DNA of 21,570 bases from JAJDBU01 sp046756925. GTDB taxonomy: Bacteria; Nitrospirota; Nitrospiria; SBBL01; JAADHI01. Both the position numbers and the translations under genes were made by a program. The notes beneath the pieces are model-generated. The model had not been told where the DNA came from and made no database searches. It was given only the letters and a program-made list of their open reading frames with translations. The stretch covers positions 1 through 21,570 of the forward strand of contig JBHHXH010000050.1 in the NCBI GenBank assembly GCA_046756925.1. The letters are read 5' to 3'. Of the stretch, positions 7,958 to 15,956 are shown piece after piece (position 1 is the stretch's first letter; the number at the start of each line of letters is the position of its first letter).

Positions 7958-9418
7958 ATGAAATCACTTCTCGACGCCTATGATACGGGGCATTATTTCG
8001 ACGAAATATTCGACCGTTCCAACAAACCGCGCCCGCATTATCGCCAATTGTGCAATCGTTTCTCTAAATTATCCTTAGACACCTTTGACGGCCAGCGGCG
8101 TCAAGCCGACCAAGTGTTTTTAAACCAGGGGATTACATTTACGGTCTACGGCGATCCGGATCAGACGGAGCGGATTTTTCCTTTCGATCTGGTTCCGCGT
8201 ATCATCCCCAACAGCGAATGGCAACAGATCGAGAACGGTTTACGCCAGCGCGTACAAGCATTGAATTTGTTTCTGGAAGACCTCTACGGCCGTCAGCGGA
8301 TTATTGAGGACAAGGTTGTTCCTCGAGACCTGATCGAAAGTTCTCAACAATTTTATCCCGATATGGTTGGTTTTCGCCCGCCCAGGGGGATTTTTACGCA
8401 TATTTCCGGCATCGACCTCATACGAAACGACCAGGGAACATACACGGTGCTGGAAGACAATCTGAGAACCCCTTCCGGAATATCCTACGTCCTTGAAAAC
8501 AGGATCGTGATGAAGCAGGTGTTCCCCAATCTTTTTTCCAGGATGCGGGTGCGTCCGGTCGATCAGTATCCGAACCAACTATTGGAAAATCTGCGTTTTT
8601 TGGCGCCGCAGTCGCGCGAAAATCCGCATGTGGTCTTGTTGACGCCCGGTGTCTACAATGCGGCCTATTTTGAACATTCCTTTCTGGCGCTGCAGATGGG
8701 GATTGAGCTTGTCGAGGGCCAAGATCTGGTTGTGGAAGGGGATCGTGTGTATATGAAAACCACCGAAGGCCTGGAGTCGGTCGATGTCATCTACCGTCGA
8801 ATCGACGATGCATTTCTGGATCCGGAGGTCTTTCGGAGCGATTCGGCCTTGGGCGTCCCCGGTCTCGTTCGTGCTTATCGGGCGGGAAACGTCACCCTTG
8901 CGAACGCCATCGGAAACGGCATCGCCGACGACAAAGCCGTCTATGCCTACGTTCCCGAAATTATTAAATACTATTTAGGCGAGGAGGCGGTGCTCCCCAA
9001 TGTGCCGACCTATCTATGCAGTCGTGAATCCGATTGCCGTTATGTCTTGGAGCACCTGCCGTCCCTGGTGGTAAAGGCCGTAGCCGAATCCGGAGGCTAT
9101 GGCATGTTGATGGGCCCGACTGCCAACACGGCGGAACGGGATGCGTTTCGACAAAAAATTCTGGCCAATCCCCGCAACTATATTGCACAGCCGGTGATGG
9201 CCTTATCGCGCCACCCGACGATCGTTTCCGATGAGAAGGGCAATACCGTTCTTGCAGGCCGGCATGTCGATTTTAGGCCCTATGTACTATACGGCAAGGA
9301 AATCACGGTGTCGTTAGGGGGGCTCACCCGAGTGGCCCTCAATCAAGGGTCCTTGGTGGTCAACTCTTCTCAAGGGGGCGGCAGTAAAGACACTTGGGTG
9401 CTTTACGGCGAAGATTAG
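7958..9418 (+). CDS. Circularly permuted ATP-grasp ligase (CP_ATPgrasp family, former DUF404/DUF407)
   Basis: Full-length member of about 486 residues. Diagnostic segments are VLEDNLRTPSGISYVLENR (about 164-182), VIYRRIDDAFLDP, ANAIGNGIADDKAVYAYVP (about 316-334), RHVDFRPYVLYGKE, and GGLTRVALNQGSLVVNSS followed by QGGGSKDTWVL at the C-terminus. ATP-grasp enzymes activate a carboxylate as acyl-phosphate and join it to an amine; comparative genomics predicts that this branch makes an unusual peptide or peptide tag. The genes for alpha-E and transglutaminase proteins normally accompany it, and here they follow after 15 bp as one fused gene. ATG 7958 is preferred because GGAG (7946-7949) is 8 nt upstream; ATG 7937 is in frame but has no Shine-Dalgarno. 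No signal peptide is seen, so it is cytosolic. The true substrate is unknown. Confidence 0.95.
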   Translation: MKSLLDAYDTGHYFDEIFDRSNKPRPHYRQLCNRFSKLSLDTFDGQRRQADQVFLNQGITFTVYGDPDQTERIFPFDLVPRIIPNSEWQQIENGLRQRVQALNLFLEDLYGRQRIIEDKVVPRDLIESSQQFYPDMVGFRPPRGIFTHISGIDLIRNDQGTYTVLEDNLRTPSGISYVLENRIVMKQVFPNLFSRMRVRPVDQYPNQLLENLRFLAPQSRENPHVVLLTPGVYNAAYFEHSFLALQMGIELVEGQDLVVEGDRVYMKTTEGLESVDVIYRRIDDAFLDPEVFRSDSALGVPGLVRAYRAGNVTLANAIGNGIADDKAVYAYVPEIIKYYLGEEAVLPNVPTYLCSRESDCRYVLEHLPSLVVKAVAESGGYGMLMGPTANTAERDAFRQKILANPRNYIAQPVMALSRHPTIVSDEKGNTVLAGRHVDFRPYVLYGKEITVSLGGLTRVALNQGSLVVNSSQGGGSKDTWVLYGED

Positions 9419-9433
9419 GAGTATCGTGTCGAG

Positions 9434-11374
9434 ATGTTGAGTCGGACGGCCGAAATGTTTTATTGGATGGGACGTTATATCGAGCGTGCCGAATATACAT
9501 CCCGTATGATCGATGTGCACTACGACATCCATCTCGAACGTGCCGATCAGGATGAACCAACGGTCGACTGGGAGCATTACCTTGAAAGCAGGGGAGAATT
9601 GGAGACCTTTAAATCGCTTTATCCCGAAACGAAAACCAAGTACGTACTGGCCTTTATGGTTTTCAACGAAAAAAATTCCAATGCCCTGGTGAACTTGATT
9701 AAAATGGCCCGAGAAAACGCGCGCTCCATCCAAGACCAGTTGACCAGCGAGGCTTGGCATCATTTAAACGGTTTTCATTTGAGTTTGAAGTATCGGACGG
9801 AAGACGAACTGTTTGCGAGTCCGCATCAATTGCTCTATCATATTACATCCGAATGCTATACCCTTGGGGGCGTATTTCGAAGCACGATGCTTCGCGATGA
9901 AGGATGGATCTTCTATCGCCTCGGTAAAAACATCGAACGCCCGGGACATACGGCGCGTTTACTCATGCATCCTGTGTTCCTGTCGGCTGCACCGAATGTG
10001 CGGGCGCTCTTTGAGATTCAACAATGTATTGCCATCTTAAAGTCGGCCAGCGCCTACCAGAGTTATCGGCGGGTTTACGGCGGAGATCTCTTGCCCAAAA
10101 AAATCGTTCAGTTTCTCTTGTTTCATGACCGCTTTCCCCGGTCGGTTCGGTTTTCGGCTTGTCAAGTCCGCGATCTGCTGGCGGCGCTCTCCGGCCCGGC
10201 GCAAAACACGAAACGACGCGCCACCGAACGATTCGCAGGACAATTGGTGGCCGATTTGGAATACAGCAGTTTCGAAGAAGTGTATCAAATCGGTCTCTCG
10301 ACCTTTATTTCGGAAGCCTTAAAATCCCTCGATCGGATCAGCGACGGCCTCGGCCAAGTCTTCTTTCGTTCGCCCGGTATTTCGGGGCAGCTGGCCCCGG
10401 CATTTCATCGAAGGCTCCGCCCCATTGAGATGCCGAATACGCAAATCCATATCAACAAGGCGGTGCTTTCGGTTCGCCATCGTTTTGCTTACCGCTATGA
10501 GGATCGCGTGAAACAGGTGAGAACTCTGATGCGTTTGGCGCCCCCGCAACATTATGGCCGGCAGCAACGCCTGGATATCCGCTGGCACTTGGATCCCTCT
10601 GCGGACTATCGTCATTTTACCGATGCGTTTGGAAATTTGGTATGGCAGTTGGATCATGCCGATATAAAGGAGATGAGCTGTACCGTCGAGATGCGCGTGG
10701 AAACGCATGCGCTCTATAACTTGCATGGAGACCTCTTGCCTCAGGGTGTCTTGCCGCAGGAATCCGATTGCCGGGTCGATCCGGTGGAATTTACGCGCCT
10801 GACGCATCTGGTCGATGATTCGCCGCCCTTAGCCCAGTGGGTCGGACAGCTCCGGTCCCGACGGATTCATGCCGCTGAAATCACCGAAACCGTGATGCAA
10901 CAGGTGGGCGCTCACATGCGTTACGAAGTGGGCCGAACGGGTGTGGAGACGAGGGCTTCGGAAGCTTTTTCGCTGGGCAGGGGTGTCTGCCAGGACTATA
11001 CGCATATCATGCTGTCGCTTTGCCGACAGGTTGGAATGCCGGCCCGTTATGTCTCGGGCTATCTTTCGGGTGAGGGTCAAATGCATGCTTGGGTCGAAGT
11101 ATTGCTCCCCGTTGGTCCACAAGAATCCTTGACCTGGGTCTCGTACGATCCAACCCACCAATGCCGGTGCGATGAACGCTATATTACTGTTGGTATCGGC
11201 CGGGATTATCAAGATATCGCGCCGACCAGCGGGTTTTATTCCGGTGAAGCCGCAAGCAGCCTGGACTCGAAGGTGTCGGTCAGCGTAGAATTTCAAGGCC
11301 CTGCCGACCGTATGCCCACCCCCGTTGTCATGGATCAACACGCCAGGGTTTTTTCGGAAGATTCCCAACAGTAA
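9434..11374 (+). CDS. Alpha-E domain (DUF403) fused to transglutaminase-like cysteine-protease domain
   Basis: A 646-residue fusion. Residues 1 to about 315 are an alpha-E domain, an all-helical family that opens MLSRTAEMFYWMGRYIERAE here. Residues about 340-440 are a bacterial transglutaminase N-terminal beta domain (VRHRFAYRYEDRVKQVRTLMRL through DAFGNLVWQLDH). Residues about 465-625 are a transglutaminase-like papain-fold domain with an intact predicted triad: Cys519 (GVCQDYTH), His551 (MHAWVEV) and Asp572 (YDPTH). Alpha-E and transglutaminase proteins are usually separate genes of about 310 and 280-300 residues, so the fusion implies they act together. The enzyme could cleave or transfer the peptide made by the ATP-grasp enzyme. 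AGGAG at 9417-9421 overlaps the previous stop. No signal peptide is present. The Anbu protease often found with such systems is not in the window. Confidence 0.93.
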   Translation: MLSRTAEMFYWMGRYIERAEYTSRMIDVHYDIHLERADQDEPTVDWEHYLESRGELETFKSLYPETKTKYVLAFMVFNEKNSNALVNLIKMARENARSIQDQLTSEAWHHLNGFHLSLKYRTEDELFASPHQLLYHITSECYTLGGVFRSTMLRDEGWIFYRLGKNIERPGHTARLLMHPVFLSAAPNVRALFEIQQCIAILKSASAYQSYRRVYGGDLLPKKIVQFLLFHDRFPRSVRFSACQVRDLLAALSGPAQNTKRRATERFAGQLVADLEYSSFEEVYQIGLSTFISEALKSLDRISDGLGQVFFRSPGISGQLAPAFHRRLRPIEMPNTQIHINKAVLSVRHRFAYRYEDRVKQVRTLMRLAPPQHYGRQQRLDIRWHLDPSADYRHFTDAFGNLVWQLDHADIKEMSCTVEMRVETHALYNLHGDLLPQGVLPQESDCRVDPVEFTRLTHLVDDSPPLAQWVGQLRSRRIHAAEITETVMQQVGAHMRYEVGRTGVETRASEAFSLGRGVCQDYTHIMLSLCRQVGMPARYVSGYLSGEGQMHAWVEVLLPVGPQESLTWVSYDPTHQCRCDERYITVGIGRDYQDIAPTSGFYSGEAASSLDSKVSVSVEFQGPADRMPTPVVMDQHARVFSEDSQQ

Positions 11375-11517
11375 GCCTTTCCCTGAATCCGGGATTTTAT
11401 CCTGATGCCAAGCGTGTTCGGGCCCGCCCTTGAGCGTTTCTGAGCTTTTTACCTAAAAGGCATGTTCCGACGCGATAAAAGGGGAGCGGATGGGGTCTGG
11501 AAACGCGGAGGGATTTT

Positions 11518-11579
11518 GCATGATCGGCTCGTTTGATGCATCGGGCATCGATCATGCGAGCCAAGACACATCGTCTTGG
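11518..11579. repeat. Cluster of interleaved inverted repeats between convergent genes
   Basis: GCATGATC (11518-11525) matches the reverse complement at 11550-11557. GGCTCG (11526-11531) matches CGAGCC at 11557-11562, giving an interleaved, pseudoknot-like order. GATGC/GCATC (11535-11539/11545-11549) forms an inner hairpin. CCAAGAC/GTCTTGG (11561-11567/11573-11579) forms a 7-bp hairpin. The cluster sits just past the 3' end of scpB and 144 bp past the alpha-E/transglutaminase gene. No U-run follows, so it is not a standard intrinsic terminator, though bidirectional termination or mRNA 3'-end protection is plausible. Confidence 0.6.
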
Positions 11580-11584
11580 GAAGA

Positions 11585-12217
11585 CTAGCGGAGGGAGGGT
11601 TGTTCTCCCATGTCCTTGTCTTGAAAGGAGGCTTCGGAATCTTCGGAACCATTGGCTGCGTTGCCGGTGTCCTCCGGATCGGCCATCGTTTCGGCAATTT
11701 CCGAAAACTCTTTTAAGGTGGGCAGTGCGGCCAGATTCGGCAGCCCGAGGTATTTCAAAAAGGTACGGGTGGTGCCGTAAAGCATGGGCCGGCCGGCGAC
11801 TTCTTTTCTTCCGACGATTTTTACCAGCTTTCGGTCGAGCAAGGTTTTGAGTACACCGGCGGCATCGACGCCACGAATCATCTCGACCTCGCCCCGGGTG
11901 ACCGGCTGTTTGTATGCGATAATCGCCAAAGTTTCAAGCCCGGGACGCGAAAGACGGGTGCTCGCCCGCGCGCGTTCCATCTCTTTGATCCAAGGCGCCA
12001 GATCGCTACGGGTGACGAATTGATAGCCCCCGGCCAGCTCCACCAGATGAAAACCCCGGTTCGACAGCATGAACTCCTCTTCCAACTGAAGGAGCAGGGT
12101 CTTGATTCGCTGCTTTTCCACCCCTTGGATGACGCCCATCATCCGGTCGATCGAAAGGGGATCGGACGAGACGAATAGCAAGGCCTCGAGAATGGGTTTT
12201 AATTCATGATCTTCCAA
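11585..12217 (-). CDS. scpB: Segregation and condensation protein B (ScpB)
   Basis: ScpB dimers bind the kleisin ScpA and, with SMC, form the bacterial condensin that organises and segregates the chromosome. The 210-residue product shows the family's two winged-helix domains. The first is ILEALLFVSSDPLSIDRM through FHLVELAGGYQFVTR. The second contains LSRPGLETLAIIAYKQPVTR, EVEMIRGVDAAGVLKTLLDR and KEVAGRPMLYGTT, the most conserved stretch of the family. The C-terminal tail is acidic and divergent. The start is TTG (12215-12217): no in-frame ATG fits, and this codon lies inside the end of scpA. The 14-bp overlap with scpA points to translational coupling, which matters because the two proteins form a fixed complex. 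Confidence 0.95.
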   Translation of the reverse strand: MEDHELKPILEALLFVSSDPLSIDRMMGVIQGVEKQRIKTLLLQLEEEFMLSNRGFHLVELAGGYQFVTRSDLAPWIKEMERARASTRLSRPGLETLAIIAYKQPVTRGEVEMIRGVDAAGVLKTLLDRKLVKIVGRKEVAGRPMLYGTTRTFLKYLGLPNLAALPTLKEFSEIAETMADPEDTGNAANGSEDSEASFQDKDMGEQPSLR

Positions 12218-12935
12218 AGTTTTCCGTTTTGCTCAAGCGGAGGGGACCGCAGATTTGTGCCTGCATGACTCGGATGAGTCCGAGACGGATGACTTCAAGG
12301 AGCGCCAGAAAGGTGACGACGATCGCATGCCGGGTATGGATGTCCGAAAACAATTCTTCAAAGAGCAGGCTCTCCACCGGTTCGATTCGATTGACGATAT
12401 GCTGCATCTTTTCCTTGACCGTGAGAACCTCGGTCGTCATTTGCAGGACCGTGGGATCGGGGCGCCGTTTGAGCAAATCGTTCAGCGCGTCGAGAAGATC
12501 GTATAGTCCGAGGTCGGCGATGGAGACCTCTTCGGGCAGCAGTTCGGGCGAGGACACCGGCCCCCGGCCATAGATATCCCGCCATAGGCGCTCTCTTTCC
12601 TCGAGATCTTCGGCCGCCTCTTTAAATTGTTGGTATTCCAAGAGCCGTGAGACGAGAGCGCTGCGGGGATCGTTTTCCTCGTCATCGACCATTGGCGTGG
12701 GCAGGAGCATCTTCGATTTAATATGAATGAGGGTGGCCGCCATAACAAGGAATTCTCCTGCAAGCCCGAGGTTGAGCGACTCCATGAGGTTGAGGGTGTC
12801 AAGGTATTGCTCTGTTACCAGGGCAATAGGGATGTCGTATATGTTGATCTCGTTTTTTTTGATCAGGTGAAGAAGCAGCTCAAGAGGTCCCTCAAATTCC
12901 TTCAGCTTCACTTCATAGAGGGTTTCGGTATCCAT
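12204..12935 (-). CDS. scpA: Segregation and condensation protein A (ScpA, kleisin)
   Basis: ScpA is the kleisin that bridges the SMC heads. The N-terminal motif EVKLKEFEGPLELLLHLIKK with NEINIYDIPIALVTEQYLD is diagnostic for the helical domain that contacts the SMC neck. A central acidic linker (LEERERLWRDIYGRG region) binds ScpB, and the C-terminal winged helix (HAIVVTFLALLEVIRLGLI) binds the SMC cap. The product has 243 residues from the ATG at 12935, which has GGGA 7 nt upstream; an ATG two codons earlier (12941) has the same sequence almost touching it and is less likely. Downstream scpB overlaps by 14 bp. The operon reads leftwards and converges on the transglutaminase-fusion gene. Confidence 0.95.
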   Translation of the reverse strand: MDTETLYEVKLKEFEGPLELLLHLIKKNEINIYDIPIALVTEQYLDTLNLMESLNLGLAGEFLVMAATLIHIKSKMLLPTPMVDDEENDPRSALVSRLLEYQQFKEAAEDLEERERLWRDIYGRGPVSSPELLPEEVSIADLGLYDLLDALNDLLKRRPDPTVLQMTTEVLTVKEKMQHIVNRIEPVESLLFEELFSDIHTRHAIVVTFLALLEVIRLGLIRVMQAQICGPLRLSKTENFGRS

Positions 12936-12971
12936 GTACATTTCCCGATAGAAAAAAGATAAAGTGACGAC

Positions 12972-13000
12972 TATATAGCAGGTTGATCGCTGAGAAGCAA
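12972..13000 (-). promoter_or_regulatory. Candidate sigma70-type promoter for scpAB
   Basis: On the minus strand TTGCTT (12995-13000) is followed after 17 bp by TATATA (12972-12977), with a TG extended -10 one base upstream. The predicted start is near 12965, giving a leader of about 30 nt before scpA. The -35 is weak, so read-through from the DUF2007-type gene could also serve scpAB. Confidence 0.4.
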
Positions 13001-13084
13001 GAGAAAAACAAGGGATAGTGGCCTAAGGGCACTTTATACGCAATATATGGGTAATATGATGGCAGGGGATCTCCCAGAGGTTCC

Positions 13085-13609
13085 TTAAAATAAACCCGCC
13101 AGCACGTGTTTGGCCTCTTCGAGGTCGATTTGCCGAACGATCAATCGAGCGCCCCCGGGGGCGGGACTGGCACCGGGACCGAATATGCCGATATCTTCGG
13201 ACTGAATGAAGAAGGGGATGCCGCTTTGCTTTAAAATTTCCCCGACCATCTCCGCTTCCAGACGGGATCGAAAGAGATGAAGCTTGACGAATCGTTCTTT
13301 TCTCTCGTGATGTGTTTCCGAATCGATTCGATGCTTTTGCGGTTTCTTTTTTTCTTCTTGTCGTCGGTGGATCGCAGAAGCCCTTTGAAAATCGATTACC
13401 TGGCTTTTCTTTGCAGCACTGTTTTGTTTTCGATCGGATGATTCAACTGGGTCGTCGGCATCGGACGGCATGGTTTGGGGTCTTAAGACGATGGATCCGT
13501 CTTTCCTGCGCTCGAACTCGAAACGCTTCACGCCATCCGGGAGCAGGTGGCGGGGAAGTATGATGCGGTCTTGATCGAGATATAAGATCAATTTTTTTAA
13601 AGACGACAT
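13085..13609 (-). CDS. DUF2007-domain protein with an extra N-terminal region
   Basis: The product has 174 residues. Residues about 108-174 match the DUF2007 pattern of a small ferredoxin-like fold: FVKLHLFRSRLEAEMVGEIL, then GIPFFIQSEDIG and ARLIVRQIDLEEAKHVL. The family is loosely described as signal-transducing, without a demonstrated function. Residues 1-48 form a separate compact-looking unit (LILYLDQDRIILPRHLLPDG with FEFERRKDGSIVLRPQ) that I do not recognise. A charged linker rich in Lys, Arg and Gln joins the two parts. Most DUF2007 proteins are little more than the domain itself, so the N-terminal addition is noteworthy. AGGAGT (13613-13618) lies just before the ATG, and a strong promoter stands upstream. 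It is cytosolic, with no signal peptide. Confidence 0.8.
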   Translation of the reverse strand: MSSLKKLILYLDQDRIILPRHLLPDGVKRFEFERRKDGSIVLRPQTMPSDADDPVESSDRKQNSAAKKSQVIDFQRASAIHRRQEEKKKPQKHRIDSETHHERKERFVKLHLFRSRLEAEMVGEILKQSGIPFFIQSEDIGIFGPGASPAPGGARLIVRQIDLEEAKHVLAGLF

Positions 13610-13633
13610 ATCACTCCTTTTTCGAAACCCTGA

Positions 13634-13663
13634 ATTCTAACGTTCTTCGCGTATTGGTGTCAA
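13634..13663 (-). promoter_or_regulatory. Strong sigma70-type promoter for the DUF2007-type gene
   Basis: On the minus strand a perfect TTGACA (13658-13663) and TAGAAT (13634-13639, 5 of 6 to consensus) are separated by 18 bp. The predicted transcription start is near 13627, about 18 nt before the ATG, leaving room for the AGGAGT ribosome-binding site. This is the best promoter match I found in the window. Confidence 0.65.
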
Positions 13664-13848
13664 ACGCGATGTATTTGATGCAGAAAGGAAAATCAAGTCG
13701 TTTTCCAAACTATAAAACCCTTGGTCGAAGGTTGCATCCGTTGCCTCCACTACCGTCATTTGTTAGACTGAGGCAGATTTGGGGCTTTGTTTTAAGTATG
13801 CAAACATCCACGAAACCGGCTGAAAGTATTCTCTCCAGGTAATCTATA

Positions 13849-14874
13849 TTGATCGTTGTGGGCATTGAAACATCTTGTGACGAGACGGCCGTCGCCGTGC
13901 TCGACGATCGGGGCAGGATTTTATCGAACTTGCTGTCGACGCAGGTCGATCTCCACGCAAAATACGGGGGCGTCGTTCCGGAGCTGGCCTGCCGCCGGCA
14001 TATCGAGGTCATCGGACCCTTGTTCAAGGAGGCGCTGGCCCAAGCAAAGGTGGCGCTCGCACAAGTGGATGGGATTGCAGTGACGGTCGGGCCCGGCTTG
14101 GTCGGCGCGCTCTTGGTCGGGGTGTCCTTTGCGAAATCTCTTGCCTATGCCCTGGGGGTTCCCTTGTTACCGGTGCATCATCTCGAAGGGCATATCAGCG
14201 CCGTCTTCCTCGAACACCGGGAAATTGCCTATCCCAGCATCGCGCTGGTCGTATCGGGCGGCCATACGAACCTCTATCATCTATCCGGATTGGGACGGTA
14301 TCGACTGCTGGGCCGGACGATCGACGATGCGGCCGGGGAGGCGCTCGACAAGGGTGCGAGAATGCTGGGTTTCGGCTATCCCGGCGGTCCGATCATCGAT
14401 CGCTTGGCCAAGAAAGGCGATGCCGAAAAGGTCTCGTTTCCCATCCCTTACCGGTCTTCCGATCACTACGATTTCAGCTTCAGCGGGCTGAAAACGGCCT
14501 TAAGGCAAATGCTGGCCAAAAGGGAGTTCTCTTCCGGCACGGATCCGTCTTTTTCTGCAGATATTGCCGCGGGATACCAATGGGCCATTGTGGAGAGTTT
14601 GGTGGAAAAAAGCTTTCGGGCCGTCGAAAAAGAGGGGGCGGAGGGCATCATCGTCTGTGGCGGGGTGGCCGCAAACAGTTTCTTGAGAAAACGAATCGAA
14701 GAAGAGGGCGCCAAACGCGGTATCGCCGTTTATATCCCGTCCCCGCGCTTTTGCACCGACAACGGCGCCATGATCGCCCAGGCCGGTCTTGCGCGCCACG
14801 ACCGCGGCGAGCATGCCTGTCTCGACCTCAATGCAGACCCCAATTTGGAATTAAGCAACTTCGAACCTGCCTAA
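13849..14874 (+). CDS. tsaD: tRNA N6-threonylcarbamoyladenosine synthase subunit TsaD
   Basis: TsaD transfers the threonylcarbamoyl group made by TsaC to A37 of ANN-decoding tRNAs, working with TsaB and TsaE. The 341-residue ASKHA-fold protein begins with GIETSCDETAVAVLD and carries YGGVVPELACRRH, the metal-binding HHLEGH motif with His111 and His115, the SGGHTNLY nucleotide-binding strand, GGVAANSFLR and CTDNGAMIA with metal ligand Asp304. All expected catalytic residues are present. The start must be TTG 13849 or GTG 13858, because an in-frame TAA lies a few codons upstream and no ATG precedes the conserved N-terminus. AGGT at 13837-13840, 8 nt before the TTG, favours the TTG. It is divergent from the DUF2007-type gene and convergent with the secreted-protein pair. 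No companion tsa gene is in the window. Confidence 0.97.
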   Translation: MIVVGIETSCDETAVAVLDDRGRILSNLLSTQVDLHAKYGGVVPELACRRHIEVIGPLFKEALAQAKVALAQVDGIAVTVGPGLVGALLVGVSFAKSLAYALGVPLLPVHHLEGHISAVFLEHREIAYPSIALVVSGGHTNLYHLSGLGRYRLLGRTIDDAAGEALDKGARMLGFGYPGGPIIDRLAKKGDAEKVSFPIPYRSSDHYDFSFSGLKTALRQMLAKREFSSGTDPSFSADIAAGYQWAIVESLVEKSFRAVEKEGAEGIIVCGGVAANSFLRKRIEEEGAKRGIAVYIPSPRFCTDNGAMIAQAGLARHDRGEHACLDLNADPNLELSNFEPA

Positions 14875-15005
14875 TCTTATATAGACCGTGCAAGCAGCCG
14901 GATGAATAGAAGATAAGCCGGTAAATTATCCTTAGGGTGGAGCGAAAGGAAAGTCAGTTTCGTTTTAGGGCGATCGATGCGCGTCTTCCGACAGGAGACA
15001 CAGCC

Positions 15006-15944
15006 TCATCTCGATTGACAGCTCACACCGTTTTGGTGGAAGGGATCGACTTGCGTTCCTGCTGAGCAACCCCCGGAGGTTTGGCTGTTGATGGTGACAA
15101 AACCGGTGGAACTGGGGGAAAATCCGCCGCCGGGTTCCGTCACGGAGAAGGTGCCCGATCCGTTGCTACAGCCGCCAGTGTTGCAAGTGATGGTATAACT
15201 GCCCGTCGCGGTTCCGGAGATGAGCTTGCCGTTGGCGTCGGTTGCCGAATCGATGACGAAGTCGATCTTAAAGGGCGTATCTGCGGCATCCTGCCCCTGC
15301 ATTTGTTGATCGACTGTGAATTCGATATGGTTGCAGCGAACTTGCGTACAAAGGGGGCCGCTTGGCGTCCGTGCGACCCCGTTGGGGACGGATCGGAAGT
15401 TTTGAAAATGGGTAATAATATTTTGAAATGTCGTTTTACCGCAGGTCGGTTCGCTTGTACATCTTAAGGTCACTTCACCAGGACTGGTGCCGTGCACCAG
15501 AAAACCGGGGATGACAAAATTGCTGGAACCGGAAGGGATCGGATCGTTGGTCATCCCTCCGAAAGAGGCGGTTGCGCCGTTGTCGTTGATGGTGATCGGA
15601 TCGAGCCCCGTACCGACCTGGGTATCGGCCCCCGGCGGGATCATCGGCGGCGTCACGCGGCATGGGACGTCGCTCGGATCACGATTAATGCCCTCGCTGC
15701 AAAGATGGAAGTTGAGCGTGCCGCCGTTGATATTGATATCGATGCCGCCTTGTTGAATGCTCCCCCTGCAGACATCTCCTTCATTTCCCCTGCAGTCGCT
15801 ATTGTTGGTAAAGATCGTTTGGGTCCGGAGGGTGGTCGTCGTGGTTCTGGAATCCGTTGCGAAGGCCGTATCGAGAGAACCGATAGCGAGAAGGACGATC
15901 AAGGAGAAGAGCAGGCTTTCTATGCTTTGACTTTTTAGAAACAT
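15006..15944 (-). CDS. Unrecognised secreted cysteine-rich protein (second gene of pair)
   Basis: The product has 312 residues. A signal peptide (hydrophobic SLLFSLIVLLAIGSLDTAFA, cleavage before TDS) sends it across the inner membrane. The mature part is rich in Gly, Ser, Thr and Asn, predicted mostly beta, and has 12 Cys, an even number suggesting disulfides. Cys pairs occur as DCRGNEGDVC, RCTSEPTC, LCTQVRC and TCNTGGC. No transmembrane helix, LPXTG or PEP-CTERM tail is visible; the last residues are NGVSCQSR. AGGAG overlaps the stop of the preceding gene 12 bp away, so the two are co-translated. I do not recognise the family. Its low-complexity, disulfide-rich composition suggests a surface or appendage component, but this is inference. 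Confidence 0.8.
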   Translation of the reverse strand: MFLKSQSIESLLFSLIVLLAIGSLDTAFATDSRTTTTTLRTQTIFTNNSDCRGNEGDVCRGSIQQGGIDININGGTLNFHLCSEGINRDPSDVPCRVTPPMIPPGADTQVGTGLDPITINDNGATASFGGMTNDPIPSGSSNFVIPGFLVHGTSPGEVTLRCTSEPTCGKTTFQNIITHFQNFRSVPNGVARTPSGPLCTQVRCNHIEFTVDQQMQGQDAADTPFKIDFVIDSATDANGKLISGTATGSYTITCNTGGCSNGSGTFSVTEPGGGFSPSSTGFVTINSQTSGGCSAGTQVDPFHQNGVSCQSR

Positions 15945-15956
15945 GTCGTATTCTCC

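Noticed and set aside
13654..13842. 62-codon frame directly upstream of tsaD
   Set aside because: It runs through the divergent promoter region, has no ribosome-binding site and resembles no family.
15492..15938. 148-codon plus-strand frame over the secreted-protein gene
   Set aside because: The minus-strand gene has a signal peptide, an AGGAG site and coupling to its upstream neighbour; the plus frame has none of these.
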